DNA from: Toxorhynchites rutilus septentrionalis | Lineage: Eukaryota > Arthropoda > Insecta > Diptera > Culicidae | Direction of reading: 5' to 3' | Assembly (NCBI RefSeq): GCF_029784135.1 | Contig: NC_073745.1 | Span: 66,423,210 to 66,487,209 of the forward strand | DNA: 64,000 bases | In this document: positions 10,203-21,227 of the stretch, in pieces | Numbering within the stretch: position 1 is the stretch's first letter | How the letters are laid out: each line of letters starts with the position of its first letter | Translations under genes and position numbers: made by a program | The notes under the pieces: model-generated | The model's input: only the letters and a program-made list of their open reading frames with translations | The model's database searches: none | Told to the model about the DNA's origin: nothing

Positions 10203-10383
10203 TTTTTTTTCATATATATTTATTCTTATTTTGCAACGTAAGACCAAGTCTTTTTTATGTTACATTGAGTTGTTCCTAGTAGAAAGTGCCATTTATCAAT
10301 TTGGATTTACGAGTTTTAAGTTATACAAAATATTAAAAATTTCTTATCAAAAAATGCTCTTTACAATACACAAATATACTAAC

Positions 10384-13206
10384 TTAACTGAAATACTCTT
10401 TACATCCTCGTTTGAAAGCTAAGAATGATTTTTGATTGGAAAGATATACAGGTAATGAATTCCAATGTACGACACCTCGAACAAAAAATGAGTTCCCGTA
10501 CTTGGTTGTACGATACCGCGGTAATATGTATTTTTTGTAACGATTGCTCCTCATAATTTGAAGTTTACTGTGCAAATAATTCGGTTGTTTTGTACTCGCG
10601 ATGTTATGCAAAAGAAAGCAACAACGAAGTTTGCTGAAATGTATTAATCGACTTCCAATAAGTATATGCTGCAGATGTGAAACGCTAGAATACCGACTTA
10701 AATTAAAAACGTAGCGTATACATGAGTTTGAGGCGACCTTTAATTTATTGAAGGTAGCCACATAAATAGAGTCAAGTAAAAAATCGCATGCTATAAAATA
10801 CGGGAGAATTAAACTTTTAAATAGCATCAGTTTTGTAGCAGTGGATAAGAATGAAGAAGTTCTGGAAAGAGTTCGCAAACAGGCATATATTTTTCCACAT
10901 TGTGACATTACATGATTGTCCCATTCGAAGTTTGATTCGATACGTATACCTAAACTGATTGCGCTGTCGACGAATTGAACAATCTCATTGTTCAACAACA
11001 AAACCGGTTTCAGTGAATCGTTTAAAGAACCACCAATAAAAATTGCATTTGTTTTATTAGCATTCAGTGCTAGTTTATTTTTGCACGCCCATTCATAAAT
11101 TCTCACTATGTCTTCATTAATTTCCTGAGATATTTTAATTGCACATTTTCCTAAACAATTGTAATATATTTGCGCAACATCGGCGAAGAGGTGGATTTCG
11201 CAATTTTGAATTACACAAGGGAGGTCATTTATGTATAAGGAGAATAAAATGGGTCCTAATATTGAGCCTTGAGGAACTCCTGATGTTATGGAAAGAAATG
11301 ACGAAAAAACTCCATTATTGAAAACCACCTGCGATCTTGAACACAGATACGATTTAATTAGGTTAACTGCATGATCTGAAAATGTAAATTTCGTTTTTAA
11401 TTTTTGGCACAGTATTTCATGAGAAACGGTGTCAAACGCTTTGGAAAAATCTAAAAGAACTAGGACTACTGGCCTTCCGTTGTCAATCACGACTCCAATA
11501 TCATCAAATACTTTGAGCATTGCTGTTTTTGTACTGTGTTTCGCTCGATAGCCGGACTGAAATGGACTTAACAGGTCATATCTTTTTATATAATTACTTA
11601 TATTAATTTTGATTATTTTTTCGAACACCTTTGATAATGCACAAAGGATACTGATAGGTCTCAAGTTGTCCAATGAGCTCAAATGGGTTTTTTTCTTTAT
11701 GGGTATAACTTTGGTTTTTTTCCAAGCATCTGGAAAAACGCTCGTAGTAACTATGTGGTTGAATAGGTGCGTTATTGGTTCAATTAATATCGGACAAATA
11801 ACCTCCAAAAATTTTAATGGCAACATATCTAGCCCAAGAGCATTTGATTTGATTGCATTCATGGCATAAATAACGTCTTCTTGGTTGATACTATCAAAGT
11901 AAAAAGATTCACGCTCCACATACGTTGATTCATTAGAATTATGAATTATTGTGTGATTATCAGTAAAATTTCTGCAAAAAGAGTGATTGATTTCATCAGC
12001 AGTGAACTTAATGACAGTTTTTGTCTCAGGTGTTTTAATTCCTAGCTTCTTGACATTTTTCCATAATTCTTTTGTTTGCAAACTCGTGTTTAGCCTGGCT
12101 GAAAAATAGTTTCGTTTGGCAGATCGTATGAGCTCATTTACGTTGTTTCGTGCTCTTTCAAAATCAAGAAGAGCATTGGGGTTTTTAAGATGTTTCCATC
12201 TCTTATATAACAAATCACGATTAACAATTTCTCTACTTATGGTAGAATTGAACCAAGGATTGACCTTCTTCTTAGAGTAGATTGTACGAATAGGGACGAA
12301 CATATCGTGTAAATCCGTTAACAAATTATTGAAAAACTCCAATTTTTGGTTGGAGTTATATGTGTTGTAAAAATAACTCCATTCTGCTGAGTGAAATGAG
12401 TCAAACTGTATGGCATTATATTCACGGAACTGAATGTTCCTTGGACATAAATTATGATTAAAATCAAGAGATGCAAATACAAGATCGTGGTTGGACAGCA
12501 CAGGAACTTCTATCTGGTTGAATCTCAAAACTTTAGAAGCATCGTTGGTCAAAATCAAGTCCAACAGTGATGCACCGTTCCTATGAAAAAACGTTGGCTC
12601 GCTTCCCAAGCATTGTACCGAATGAGTAGATAGCACGTTACGTAACCTATCCGACTTCGGTGAGTTTACTAAGAGATTAGTGTTAAAATCACCAAGGAAA
12701 TAAATAAAGTTGTATAAACTTCCATATGTCAATAACAAATGTTCAAGTGATTCATTGCATTCTATTTCTGGTGGGTTGTAAAGCGCAGTCAGTAGTATTT
12801 TTTCGTTTTCCAGAAGTACTTCAATTGTGATAAATTCAGTATTAGTCACTCTGAATTGATTATTGGACTTCATGATCAAATTGCAGGTTATACCATTTTT
12901 TATGTAAATTAATACACCACCTCCCAAACGACCTACTCTGTCATGTCGAACAATATTATATCCATCAATGGATATAATAGAATTGTCAATATTCTCATTC
13001 AACCACGTTTCACTAACACACAGTATATCAACATTACTTATTTTAACAATCAGACGCAATTCCTCAATCTTGCAAAGCGCACGAGCACAAATACTTTGAC
13101 AATTCACACAGCATACAGAGAGCTTATTTTTAATTAACGCAGATTTCATCACAGTACCTGGAATGCACCAGTTTGTCGAGGTGTTAGAATTGGAATTATT
13201 AGCCAT
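10384..13206 (-). CDS. LINE ORF2: endonuclease-reverse transcriptase
   Basis: A 940-residue polyprotein that would nick target DNA and reverse-transcribe the element RNA. Residues about 30-245 form an APE-type endonuclease: VCCVNCQS, SETWLNENID, GDFNTNL near 169 and SNHDLVF near 237. The reverse transcriptase follows: RPISILCALSKVFEK near 515, DFSKAFDTVSH near 585, SGVPQGSILGPI near 645. The catalytic box that should read FADD reads FADVAQIY near 675, so the second Asp is lost and the enzyme is probably dead although the frame is open. No RNase H domain seen. The start is the first Met after the gap from ORF1 (294 bp upstream). Typical length for such LINEs. Confidence 0.9.
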   Translation of the reverse strand: MANNSNSNTSTNWCIPGTVMKSALIKNKLSVCCVNCQSICARALCKIEELRLIVKISNVDILCVSETWLNENIDNSIISIDGYNIVRHDRVGRLGGGVLIYIKNGITCNLIMKSNNQFRVTNTEFITIEVLLENEKILLTALYNPPEIECNESLEHLLLTYGSLYNFIYFLGDFNTNLLVNSPKSDRLRNVLSTHSVQCLGSEPTFFHRNGASLLDLILTNDASKVLRFNQIEVPVLSNHDLVFASLDFNHNLCPRNIQFREYNAIQFDSFHSAEWSYFYNTYNSNQKLEFFNNLLTDLHDMFVPIRTIYSKKKVNPWFNSTISREIVNRDLLYKRWKHLKNPNALLDFERARNNVNELIRSAKRNYFSARLNTSLQTKELWKNVKKLGIKTPETKTVIKFTADEINHSFCRNFTDNHTIIHNSNESTYVERESFYFDSINQEDVIYAMNAIKSNALGLDMLPLKFLEVICPILIEPITHLFNHIVTTSVFPDAWKKTKVIPIKKKTHLSSLDNLRPISILCALSKVFEKIIKINISNYIKRYDLLSPFQSGYRAKHSTKTAMLKVFDDIGVVIDNGRPVVLVLLDFSKAFDTVSHEILCQKLKTKFTFSDHAVNLIKSYLCSRSQVVFNNGVFSSFLSITSGVPQGSILGPILFSLYINDLPCVIQNCEIHLFADVAQIYYNCLGKCAIKISQEINEDIVRIYEWACKNKLALNANKTNAIFIGGSLNDSLKPVLLLNNEIVQFVDSAISLGIRIESNFEWDNHVMSQCGKIYACLRTLSRTSSFLSTATKLMLFKSLILPYFIACDFLLDSIYVATFNKLKVASNSCIRYVFNLSRYSSVSHLQHILIGSRLIHFSKLRCCFLLHNIASTKQPNYLHSKLQIMRSNRYKKYILPRYRTTKYGNSFFVRGVVHWNSLPVYLSNQKSFLAFKRGCKEYFS

Positions 13207-13500
13207 TGGATAAATAGAAGGACTTAGCTATCAAAGGAGGATAATAAAAGAGCATTTCGTAAAAATCTACATTCTTCACTATAACAAACATCCTAGAAAA
13301 AGCATCAACATCATATTTTTTTGGCACAAACAGAAACAAGAAATATATGGATCGCCGTATACAGGAACAGTCAACAGATCTCACACAACAGCAGAATATC
13401 ATTTGGCAGCAACAGCAGCAACGCGAACCGACTTTCAGGAGGGGAATCATGGAAGAGAGGGAAGGGAAGAAGGATAAACAATAATTCATTAGGAAGGGTT

Positions 13501-14301
13501 TCACGATAGATGAAAATCATCGTCCGTAGATATGACGATCTCTTTCTCATCGCCAGTTCTCTTCACAAATAGGATACCATTCCGTGTAAATACTCCTCGC
13601 AGCCTCCCATCCTTCTTCAGTTGTAGTGCCTTGGATCGTAGTTTTCTGACGTTGGGTCCCAAATTTTCGTTGATATATATTCGTTTGGCAACCGAAAAAC
13701 CGATATCAGAGAGCGACAGTGAACGTGAGCGAAGATACCGAGAGTAGAAGTCGTTACGCTGGACAGTGATGGCAAATTGTATCAGGATCGTATACACGCT
13801 TCCAGCCGTTAGCATTCCCTTGGAGAGTCTACGAATATCGACGAGCGGATAATTTGTCTCAGTATAGCCGAACGTTTTGCACCATGTGTGAAAATATGAT
13901 AACAGGTTTTCTCCGTCCACATACGGGACTCCGCTCACCACAAGATCGTTTATTCGAGCAGATCTATCCAATGCCAGCGATGTTTCCTTCTTTGCGGCAT
14001 CGATTGACGAAGTTAACTTGTCAAATGTGCGGTTGTTCTCATCTCGCAGCTTCTCAATATCCGAAGTAATTTCTTTTCGCAATTTGCTCATCTGTATTGT
14101 AAGCGACGACAGGGAATCTCCGAGCTTTTTGAAGTCTTCCTTCACTGTACGTTGATAACTGGCTAGTTGTGATTGCATAAGATTGGCAAGGTCTGCTACA
14201 GTCATATCGGCTTCAGTACTCCTACCACCAGATCGTGCTAGGTCACTCCGTAGACGCATTTGACTATCTTTTTCAGTCATGTTGGTATCGATGGCACACA
14301 C
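13501..14301 (-). CDS. LINE ORF1, coiled-coil nucleic-acid-binding protein
   Basis: 266 residues. Residues about 55-120 are Leu/Lys/Glu-rich and look like a coiled coil (SLTIQMSKLRKEIT, IEKLRDENNRTFDKL). The C-terminal half (DLVVSGVPYVDGENLL, YINENLGPNVRKLRSKAL, GRLRGVFTRNGILFVK) resembles the L1-ORF1 / baculovirus-FP-like fold of many insect LINE ORF1 proteins. Such proteins form RNPs with the element RNA. No CCHC zinc knuckles are present, unlike Jockey-type ORF1. It is open from start to stop. ORF2 starts about 290 bp downstream. Confidence 0.75.
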   Translation of the reverse strand: MCAIDTNMTEKDSQMRLRSDLARSGGRSTEADMTVADLANLMQSQLASYQRTVKEDFKKLGDSLSSLTIQMSKLRKEITSDIEKLRDENNRTFDKLTSSIDAAKKETSLALDRSARINDLVVSGVPYVDGENLLSYFHTWCKTFGYTETNYPLVDIRRLSKGMLTAGSVYTILIQFAITVQRNDFYSRYLRSRSLSLSDIGFSVAKRIYINENLGPNVRKLRSKALQLKKDGRLRGVFTRNGILFVKRTGDEKEIVISTDDDFHLS

Positions 14302-14563
14302 AACTTAGATAACTGTTCGAATCTTTGTCTCTTTGTACCCCACACAATTGTCGTTCTGCGGTTGCACAAATAAAGAAAATGATCTTTTACACGGTAACTA
14401 CCGTATATATTTGCATGAAACGACACGACACGAATTGGTACACTAAATCGGTGAATTGGTCAGCATTCGGCGATTTTACAGTTGGGAAAAGTAGCTTGTT
14501 TCACTGTTTGTACCGAGACGGAATATTTTTACGTGCACTTCATTCTACTACGCACACCACACA

Positions 14564-15474
14564 CCATTTCCACCGCACAACGATGGTTTCAACGTTTTCG
14601 TTCTGGTGTAGAGGTCGTCGAAGATGCGCCACGCTCCGGAAGGTCTGTCGTCGAAAATTGCGACAAAATCGCTGAATTAGCCGAGAAAGACCGGCGTAGT
14701 AGCAGCCGTAGCGTCGGCCAAGAGCTGGGGATAAGTCATCAAACCGTTACTAACCATTTTAAGGTGCTTGGGTTCACAAAGAAGCTCGATGTATGGGTGC
14801 CACACACGTTGACGCAAAAAAACATCTTTGACCGTATCGACGCATGTGAATCGCTGCCGAATCGCAACAAAATCGACCCGTTTCTGAAGCGGATGGTGAC
14901 TGGCGATGAAAAGTGGGTCACTTGCGACAACGTGAAGCGCAAACGGTCGTGGTCGAAGCCCGCTGAAGCGGCTCAGACGGTGGCCAAGCCCTCATTAACG
15001 GCCAGGACGGTTCTGCTGTGTGTTTGGTGGGATTGTCAAGGAATAATCTATTATGAGCTGCTTCCCTATGGCCAAACGCTCAATTCGAACCTGTACTGCC
15101 AACAACTGGACCGCTTGAAGGTAGCACTCATGAAGAAGAGGCCATCTTTAATAAACAGAGGCCGCATTGTCTTCCATCAGGACAACGCCAGGCCACACAC
15201 TTCTTTGGTGACGCGCCAGAAGCTCCGGGAGCTCGGATGGGAGGTTCTTTTGCATCCGCCGTATAGTCCGGACCTTGCACCAAGTGACTACCACCTGTTT
15301 TTGTCAATGGCGAACAAGCTAGGTAGTCAGAAGTTAGCCACAAAAGAGGCCTGTGAAAATTGGCTCTCCGAGTTTTTTGCCAATAAGGAAGCGAGCTTCT
15401 ATAACAGGGGTATTATGAAGTTGGCATCTCGTTGGGAACAAGTCATCGAACAAAACGGCGCATATTTGACTTAA
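14564..15474 (+). pseudogene. mariner transposase, C-terminal part
   Basis: Continues the transposase after the LINE: AQRWFQRFRSGVEVVEDAPR, second HTH ELGISHQTVTNHF, then TGDEKWVTCDN, HQDNARPHTS and YSPDLAPSDYHLF. The second and third Asp are 34 residues apart (DD34D). The C-terminus is full (EACENWLSEFFANKEASF, ending QNGAYLT), unlike the sister copy that lost 24 codons. The open frame that begins at 14482 includes a LINE-derived leader and is not a native start. Confidence 0.88.
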
Positions 15475-15654
15475 AACAGATATTTGACTTAAAACTAATT
15501 TTATGAACAAATAAAAATTCAAAAAAAATACCGCAGGACTTTTTTGACAGCCTAATATATGAGATAGACTACATTTGTGAGTACTATATTATGCTTCGAT
15601 ACAACGTACAATTTTGAAAGTGAAATGTACGTTATATCGAAGTTTACCGGTATT

Positions 15655-15945
15655 TGTTTACATGATTATTCTTTTATTTGTTCATTTGTTTGTTCAATTA
15701 TTTATTTATTCGTTAATTTGTCCATTTGTTCATTTCTTTATTCGCTTAATTGTTCATATGTTTTTTGTTTATTCGTTTATTAGTTTATTGATTTCCTTAC
15801 ATGTTTATTCGTTTATTCGTTATTAGTTTATTCGATTATCTGTTCATTTGGTTATTCGTTTATTTGCTCATTTGTTTATTAATTTACTTGTTCATTTGTT
15901 TATTTGTTTACATTATTTTCTTCATTATTTTATTAGTTTTGTCGG
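15655..15945 (+). repeat. Low-complexity (TTTATTCG / TTTGTTCA)n minisatellite
   Basis: Dozens of imperfect 8-12-base units of the type TTTATTCGTTTA and TTTGTTCATTTG. The Phe/Ile/Leu-rich frames on the plus strand here are translations of this repeat and not membrane proteins. Confidence 0.8.
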
Positions 15946-18204
15946 TCTGTCAACTTTTTGATCATATTAGGACCTTCGCAACCCCAACCCACCTACATCT
16001 TCCACTAAAGTTTGCATCTCTGAGCGCACAATTCCGCGAAATCCGCGGCATGGCTGTGTGCTGCTTATGTTCTCGTTAATTCGACACGCACAGAGCATCT
16101 TCGAGCAAAGATTCCTTTCATGCTTCACTCTCACTCGGATTGGCACTAATTGACAAACAACGCAGAAACGAGCGTAATTACAGCTCACAGCGAGGAGGAG
16201 CCGGACGCATTCTCATGAATTAATCATCAGAGGCTCAAAATACAAGATCAAAAACTTGCTCTGCTCCTGTGCCTTGCTTTGTTACCCAACACCATCAGCT
16301 GACGACGAAGATAAAATCGAAACTGGTTTTGACCGAATCCAGCGGAAAGATTTCCCAAGATTTGATCCGACTTACCTTCGTTTCCGAAAAGGCTCCATAT
16401 TTTCGCAAACAGGAGTCCCATCTTGGCAGGTGGTAAGGTAACTCTTTTCGTACGGTTGTGTCAACTAATCAGTGGCAGTGGAAATCAAGGAAATCGCCAA
16501 TCAACAAGCTGCTACGCGACGGAATTTCATAACCATCGCGCTTTCCCTCCCACCCGCTGACTTAGCGTTCGAAGCAATTGAAAAATGTCTTCACTAATAA
16601 TGGTTGTAATGTTTACCCATCCTTTTTTTCTAGTATTGCTGTTTTATAACTTTCCTTGCCAAGTGGGCAGCCCACATACACAAAGCACACACACACACAC
16701 ACGCACGTACACAAAATCGGGCGCTGTTATTCCGTTTTCTCAAAACAGGTAGCAACCTCCGTTTCCCTATTGCTGCTGCTGCACTTTGCTAATCTCGAGC
16801 AACTTCCACCCAGTGAGAGGGCGATTCGTATATTTTCTTCCTTTTCGCAGCAGCTGCACACTTGCACCAAACCTTTGTTCAATCGCGAAGATTCGCGAAT
16901 CCAAATATGCGCGAATGCATCTGCAATTCCGTCGAACTTAATTAAACAAATTAGCAAACAACGCAAGGCTTACGAAGGAAAGCCTTGCGAATCTATTTCA
17001 CTTGCTCAGTTCGTTCGATGCTCTGTTGTTGCTGTAACTTGATGGCGATTTTGACGTTTATCGACCTGCGAGGAATTCTTGTTTGCTTTTGCTTCGTACA
17101 TGGGGTGTAGCTTACGCCGCTGAATTGGAAAGCTTGTCTTCGGATAGTTAATGGGGGGGTAGGACATTGAAATGTGCTATTCGTATTAAAAATATCTAAA
17201 ATATATATTTTTTTTAATAAAAATATATTGTGTGTTGAATCCCTAACTGAACACGACGGTTCGAAATAATCGCATCTCAAATGGTCGTCAAAAAATTCGC
17301 GTTTACTCTTGACAGATAAATATGTAATACGTAACAAATCATATTATCTTGTTCGCTTATTATTTTGCAAGCAAGCATTTTCGTGAAATTTGAATGATTG
17401 ATAACAACAAAGTATCATTATTTGTACGGTTTGATTGGAGAGAAGCTACGCAGATACTCCGAGTTGACATCGAAATGAAAATTATTAATTTGGCTGTTTT
17501 CAATTGAATCTTCATCAGCTCTTGCTTCTTGACAAAGTTGCCATTGCAAATAGAGAAATCATGCGCAACCGAGGATAATGAATTAAAGGACAGAAGCTAA
17601 TGTTTAAAAAAGAATTTTACCGGAAACCAAGAATTTCGTGTCTTTGCTTTTTTTTTGGCAAGCAGACATAGCAAAGGGCACATTTACGCGTCAGAAGTTT
17701 TTCGATTGCTGGCATAAAATGGATCTTTTCAATGAAAAAGTCACAGGAGGGTTGTGTTCGAGACACGACCGCATAGTTGACGTAGAATTCCGTTAGGTTG
17801 TTTGATGATTTTGGATATGTTTGAAGAATTACATCGTTAAACTCTTTGATAATGATTTGGTGGCCCTGGAAAGGGCCGTTTTTGTTTGGTTGTTGGGTAT
17901 TGTTTGTTCACTCCACCAGTGTTTACTGTGTGATGATTACAGAAGGATGGTAAACAGTCGTTGGATGGTGCGTATCAGATAAAAGACACTGAAGTGGAAC
18001 GAGATATGATGAAAACCGCCCTTTGTGATCCTAGACGAGATGCCTTCTGTGTTATGGATGAAATTAAGAGAAAAACTCACCAATGTAATATAACATAATT
18101 ACCAATACCGAACACAGTTATGAAATTCCACGAAGCAACCAACATTGAAGTTCCTAATTTAAATTTTATTTGCTATAATCAATCGTATCACTCACCTCAC
18201 TCGC
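15946..18204. other. 2.3-kb stretch without recognised genes
   Basis: Higher GC in parts, an (AC)n tract at about 16684-16703, and no recognised transposon. The 128-codon frame at 16656 lacks known motifs and includes the (AC)n tract. This may be unique host intergenic or intronic DNA. Confidence 0.4.
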
Positions 18205-18233
18205 AATATAAAAATGCCCCCGATATGCATATA

Positions 18234-18828
18234 CGAGGGTCGTGCAGAAAATAAGTTTCAGTGCCTCAGAAATCGCGGAAAAATAAAGTTAGGACAAAAA
18301 ACAAGGTGATTTTCGTAATCTACGTAATCTATGTTTTATCTATTTTTCTACATAATCGCCGTAACGTTCGAGGCATTTTTCATAGCGTGGCACGAGTTTT
18401 TCTATTCCGAGCGCGAAGTGCGTAGCGTCCAACTTTTTGAAGTACGATGTAACTGCATCACGAATTTCTTCAGTGTTATCGAATCGTTGACCGCCTTGTT
18501 GGACCTCTTTCCGTCATCGGTTCACCATTTGAAGACTCATACACCCTACACCATACACTGAACACAATTCTCTATGAATTTCAGCACCACAATTTTTTTT
18601 TCGCGATCAGATAACAAATGGTAGAACGTAACTCATATGTGGGCGATTTTTTAAGCAGCACTCCCATTTTAAAAATCAATAAAACACGAACAACGCGTCC
18701 GATCCGACTAACGTTTCTTGCAAACCGCTTAGAAATGTTGTGAAATTACATGGTAAAATGTTTTTAGTTCCAACTTTTCATGCGAGATGGCGCTGGGGCA
18801 CTGAAACTTACTTTTTGAACGACCCTCG
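18234..18828 (-). mobile_element. Mariner-like element with internal deletion
   Basis: A 595-bp element. The left terminus is CGAGGGTCGTGCAGAAAATA and the right inverted is CGAGGGTCGTTCAAAAAGTA; both are followed by AGTTTCAGTGCC. TA lies at both ends (18232-18233, 18829-18830). Only the last part of a transposase remains (18340-18510). A different mariner subfamily from the irritans-like copies. Confidence 0.82.
18340..18510 (-). pseudogene. mariner transposase C-terminus
   Basis: The minus frame ends with DNTEEIRDAVTSYFKKLDA and GIEKLVPRYEKCLERYGDY, then VEK and a stop. This is the standard C-terminus of mariner transposases. The catalytic domain and DNA-binding part are deleted, so it cannot be active; it survives between intact terminal repeats. 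Confidence 0.8.
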
Positions 18829-19360
18829 TATTGGCAATGTCGTTTTCCCCCGGTCACCTTGGTTTTGTTGTCTCTGTTGGGGAACACTTTTCGGTGGGAA
18901 CAAAAACTTTCCCTACTTTCATGTATTCGCAATGTCGATTTCGCCCAAGCAGCGTGGATTTGATGTCTCTGTTAGGGAATACATTTCGGTAGGAACAAAA
19001 GCTCACCCTACTTTCATGTATTTGCAATGCCGATTTCCCTCAGGCAGCTTGGTTTTAATGTCTTTGTTAGGGACCCGTCGCATGTGTCGTCTATTTCGAC
19101 CAATCAGAAGTGGGTATTTCCGTTCGGATAGGGGTTGAGATTTGTCAATTGTTCGATAGTTAGTTTCATGACACATATTATTTTCTTCAATATAAAAAAT
19201 TGTTATGGTGTGCCGAAATCGATTGACGCAAAAATTTCATCAATCCACTATGAAATGACTGATCAATAAGCGTTTGAAATTAGACAATTTTCACGATGTG
19301 CTCGATTTTCGATTTTCAATTTGTACCCCAATATTTTCCCGAAAGACGTAATCCTATGTC

Positions 19361-20670
19361 AAAAGTGCGATTGTATCCAGATAAATTTTTAGTGTGGATG
19401 ATGGATGGTGCTTATATTCATTGTGATGATCATACAGTGTTTGCGCTTGGGAATAAATCCTCTCTTCTTACCGGAGACCTGTCCATTTTACAATGCTGTT
19501 GGAGTTATTTTCGGATTGATTGATACAAACTTTAAATAGAGTGATAATACGTTGGTATCGAGTATTGTTTAACACACACTTATCAAATTTACCTTCAATG
19601 ATTGTATGAATCTGTTTCCAAAATGCTGTTATACTTTTGGCGAAAAATTCAATTCATTGGTTATGTATTGAAAAGTACCAAAATAATATGTTTTTCCTTA
19701 TTTCCATCAAGCGAATCCGGGCAAGAAAATCAGTGCTAAAATTAGTGATTATTATCGTTGGATTCTTTGAATTTGATGCTAAAATCTAAAGTATTGCACC
19801 CAACAATGAACGGAAATTTCTCACATTGAGTTGTTGTATCTGTGCATGAACATACGAAGCTCTCATAACGAGGGAGTCAGTTCGTTCATACAAAATATCG
19901 TTACATGACAAAATACTCTCGTTAATATTATAAACTAATTGTAGACCATGACGTGTCGCTTCAAACTGGTTTCTTTCCGAGAGTGACATAGCTAGGAATA
20001 GGTATTCATCCGGCGAAGCTTTTGTCATTAACTTTGAACGCATATCTTCCGGTTGCATTCGCATGTAATTTGCTCACTTTTCCCACGAAGCGTATTGCGC
20101 ATTATAGTGCAAGTATTCCTCTCAACTGATCAATGCAGTTGAAAATTTCTTTAGTGGCTGCCGCTCCTGTTTTACCTTCTTGTTCGAAACTCCATTTTCA
20201 TAAGATATGTGATGTAATTGCACCATAATGTTTAAAGATGTGAATTTCAACTTAACTTTCATGCCATTATCAATACTTGGTATTCATTCTCTAGTATTGT
20301 AATGTGTATAGCTTCTTAGACTTTCCGTGTTCGTTCATTCATTTGAATGTGTAATATCGGTCACCTCCGGTGTCTGCTCGACTGTCCATCTCACATCCTT
20401 CTCGGTTTCCACATATTAAATAATGACTTCGCGAGAAACATAGTCCTTGTAATTTTCCAAATACTCCAGCGTAGTTCGTATCTTCTTTAAATTCGCAATT
20501 TGCAGCTGGATCTTCAACCAAATTCCAACAAAACCATAGAGTCTTGGTATCACTGGTTCCCCTCAAATCAAAGTTATATGGCTGCGATATGTTCAACCCT
20601 ATTCCGGAACACGATCAGCGATTGGATTTCATAATCCGATCGAGTTAGAATATTTTGCATTCTGCTGCCC
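19361..20670 (-). other. Region with two unrecognised minus-strand ORFs
   Basis: Two minus-strand frames (19786-20064, 92 codons; 20339-20596, 85 codons) have ordinary, non-repetitive composition. The first is helical (LAMSLSERNQFEATRHGLQL) and the second is rich in Cys and Trp (LWFCWNLVEDPAANCEF). I recognise neither. A related-looking frame lies at 21228-21434. They could be exons of a decayed or host gene, or chance ORFs. Confidence 0.3.
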
Positions 20671-20707
20671 TCAAAAACAGAAGTCTCTTTCGCAGACACT
20701 TAACTTG

Positions 20708-20935
20708 AATGGCGTTAACGTTCTCTGTGGAACTTTTGCCGTCTCAACGTATGCATTAATTAGCGTCATTTATTAATACTTAGTTGAGATTTCTTAAGCC
20801 AAAAAACACGCCTTGAATGTGTTCCGAGGGGCAAGCTTTAGAATACGCGTGACCACAGTACAAGTCGAAGAAAATTTCTTCGACGAAAAATCCCCCTGCC
20901 AGAACGGGAATCGAACTCGAATACCCGGCATCATT
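20708..20935 (-). mobile_element. tRNA-derived SINE, 5' truncated
   Basis: Same family as 45449-45715. On the minus strand it keeps the B-box region GGGTATTCGAGTTCGATTCC, the TTTTTCGTCGAAGAAATTTTC body, CACGCGTATTCTA and the tail AACGTTAACGCC. The A-box part is missing; the 5' edge is near 20935. Confidence 0.75.
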
Positions 20936-21227
20936 TTTACATTTTTTTATGTGTTTTCGGACGTTATAAAAACATTTTTCTTTCATTCAAACAAAAATAC
21001 GAATGACACAAATTACGACATTATTTATTTTTGAGTTCATATTTCTTTAGGCAAAAATAATCAGTATCAATGAATAATACTTAAATGAACATACTTGGGC
21101 TATCATGCCACCTGAATCTGCTCTTTATCGAAAACTTTACTGAGACGCTGTGGAACTTTGAACTGCTTAACCAACTGATATCCAACATTTCGTGCAATCT
21201 GTATTTAGAATATTGTGAGTGTATGAA

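Larger units (their letters stand above)
10201..14563 (-). mobile_element. Two-ORF non-LTR retrotransposon (LINE) inside mariner
   Basis: An approximately 4.36-kb LINE on the minus strand. Its A-rich 3' end is the poly-T at 10202-10210 and its 5' end is near 14563. Both ORFs are open. The mariner sequence CAGTTTCCATTTCCA is split so that CCATTT occurs on both sides (10199-10204 and 14564-14569), a likely short target duplication. ORF1 and ORF2 are in the usual order. The interrupted mariner reading frame gives an exact insertion point. Clade uncertain (CR1/L2/Jockey group). Confidence 0.88.
9901..15555 (+). mobile_element. irritans-like mariner, copy 1, split by a LINE
   Basis: The left terminus TTAGGCTGTCAAAAAAGTCC and the right terminus (GGACTTTTTTGACAGCCTAA) are inverted repeats of about 30 bp. 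TA duplications lie at 9899-9900 and 15556-15557. Without the inserted LINE (about 10201-14563) the element is near 1.3 kb, the normal mariner size. Same family as the copy at 31883-33093. Confidence 0.93.
9522..15566 (-). mobile_element. Non-autonomous Helitron split by mariner insertion
   Basis: The 3' terminus (minus strand) is GGGTCAGCTAG ending at 9522, followed by T. The body to 9900 (GAACTGTTCATTGATT, CTTCTACCAAAACTCG, GATCCATTTTTATTTATATA) matches the copies at 6.1-7.6 kb and 52.3-52.7 kb. At 9899-9900 the mariner has inserted at TA; the Helitron 5' edge (TATATGAGATAGACTAC) resumes after 15555. This is the outermost layer of a three-layer nest. Confidence 0.65.
18205..19360 (-). mobile_element. 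GACGTAGGACTACGTC-ended element, copy 3
   Basis: On the minus strand it starts near 19355 with GACATAGGATTACGTC, then GGGGTACAAATTG, a subterminal region laid out as in the 62.4-kb copy, then about three units of the 100-bp minisatellite (GCAATGCCGATTTCCCTC-type) to 18830. A mariner derivative (18234-18828) has split the array; one more unit edge lies at 18205-18231. Confidence 0.55.

Noticed and set aside
15614..16079. Overlapping Phe/Leu/Ile-rich frames that look like membrane proteins
   Set aside because: They translate the TTTATTCG/TTTGTTCA low-complexity array.
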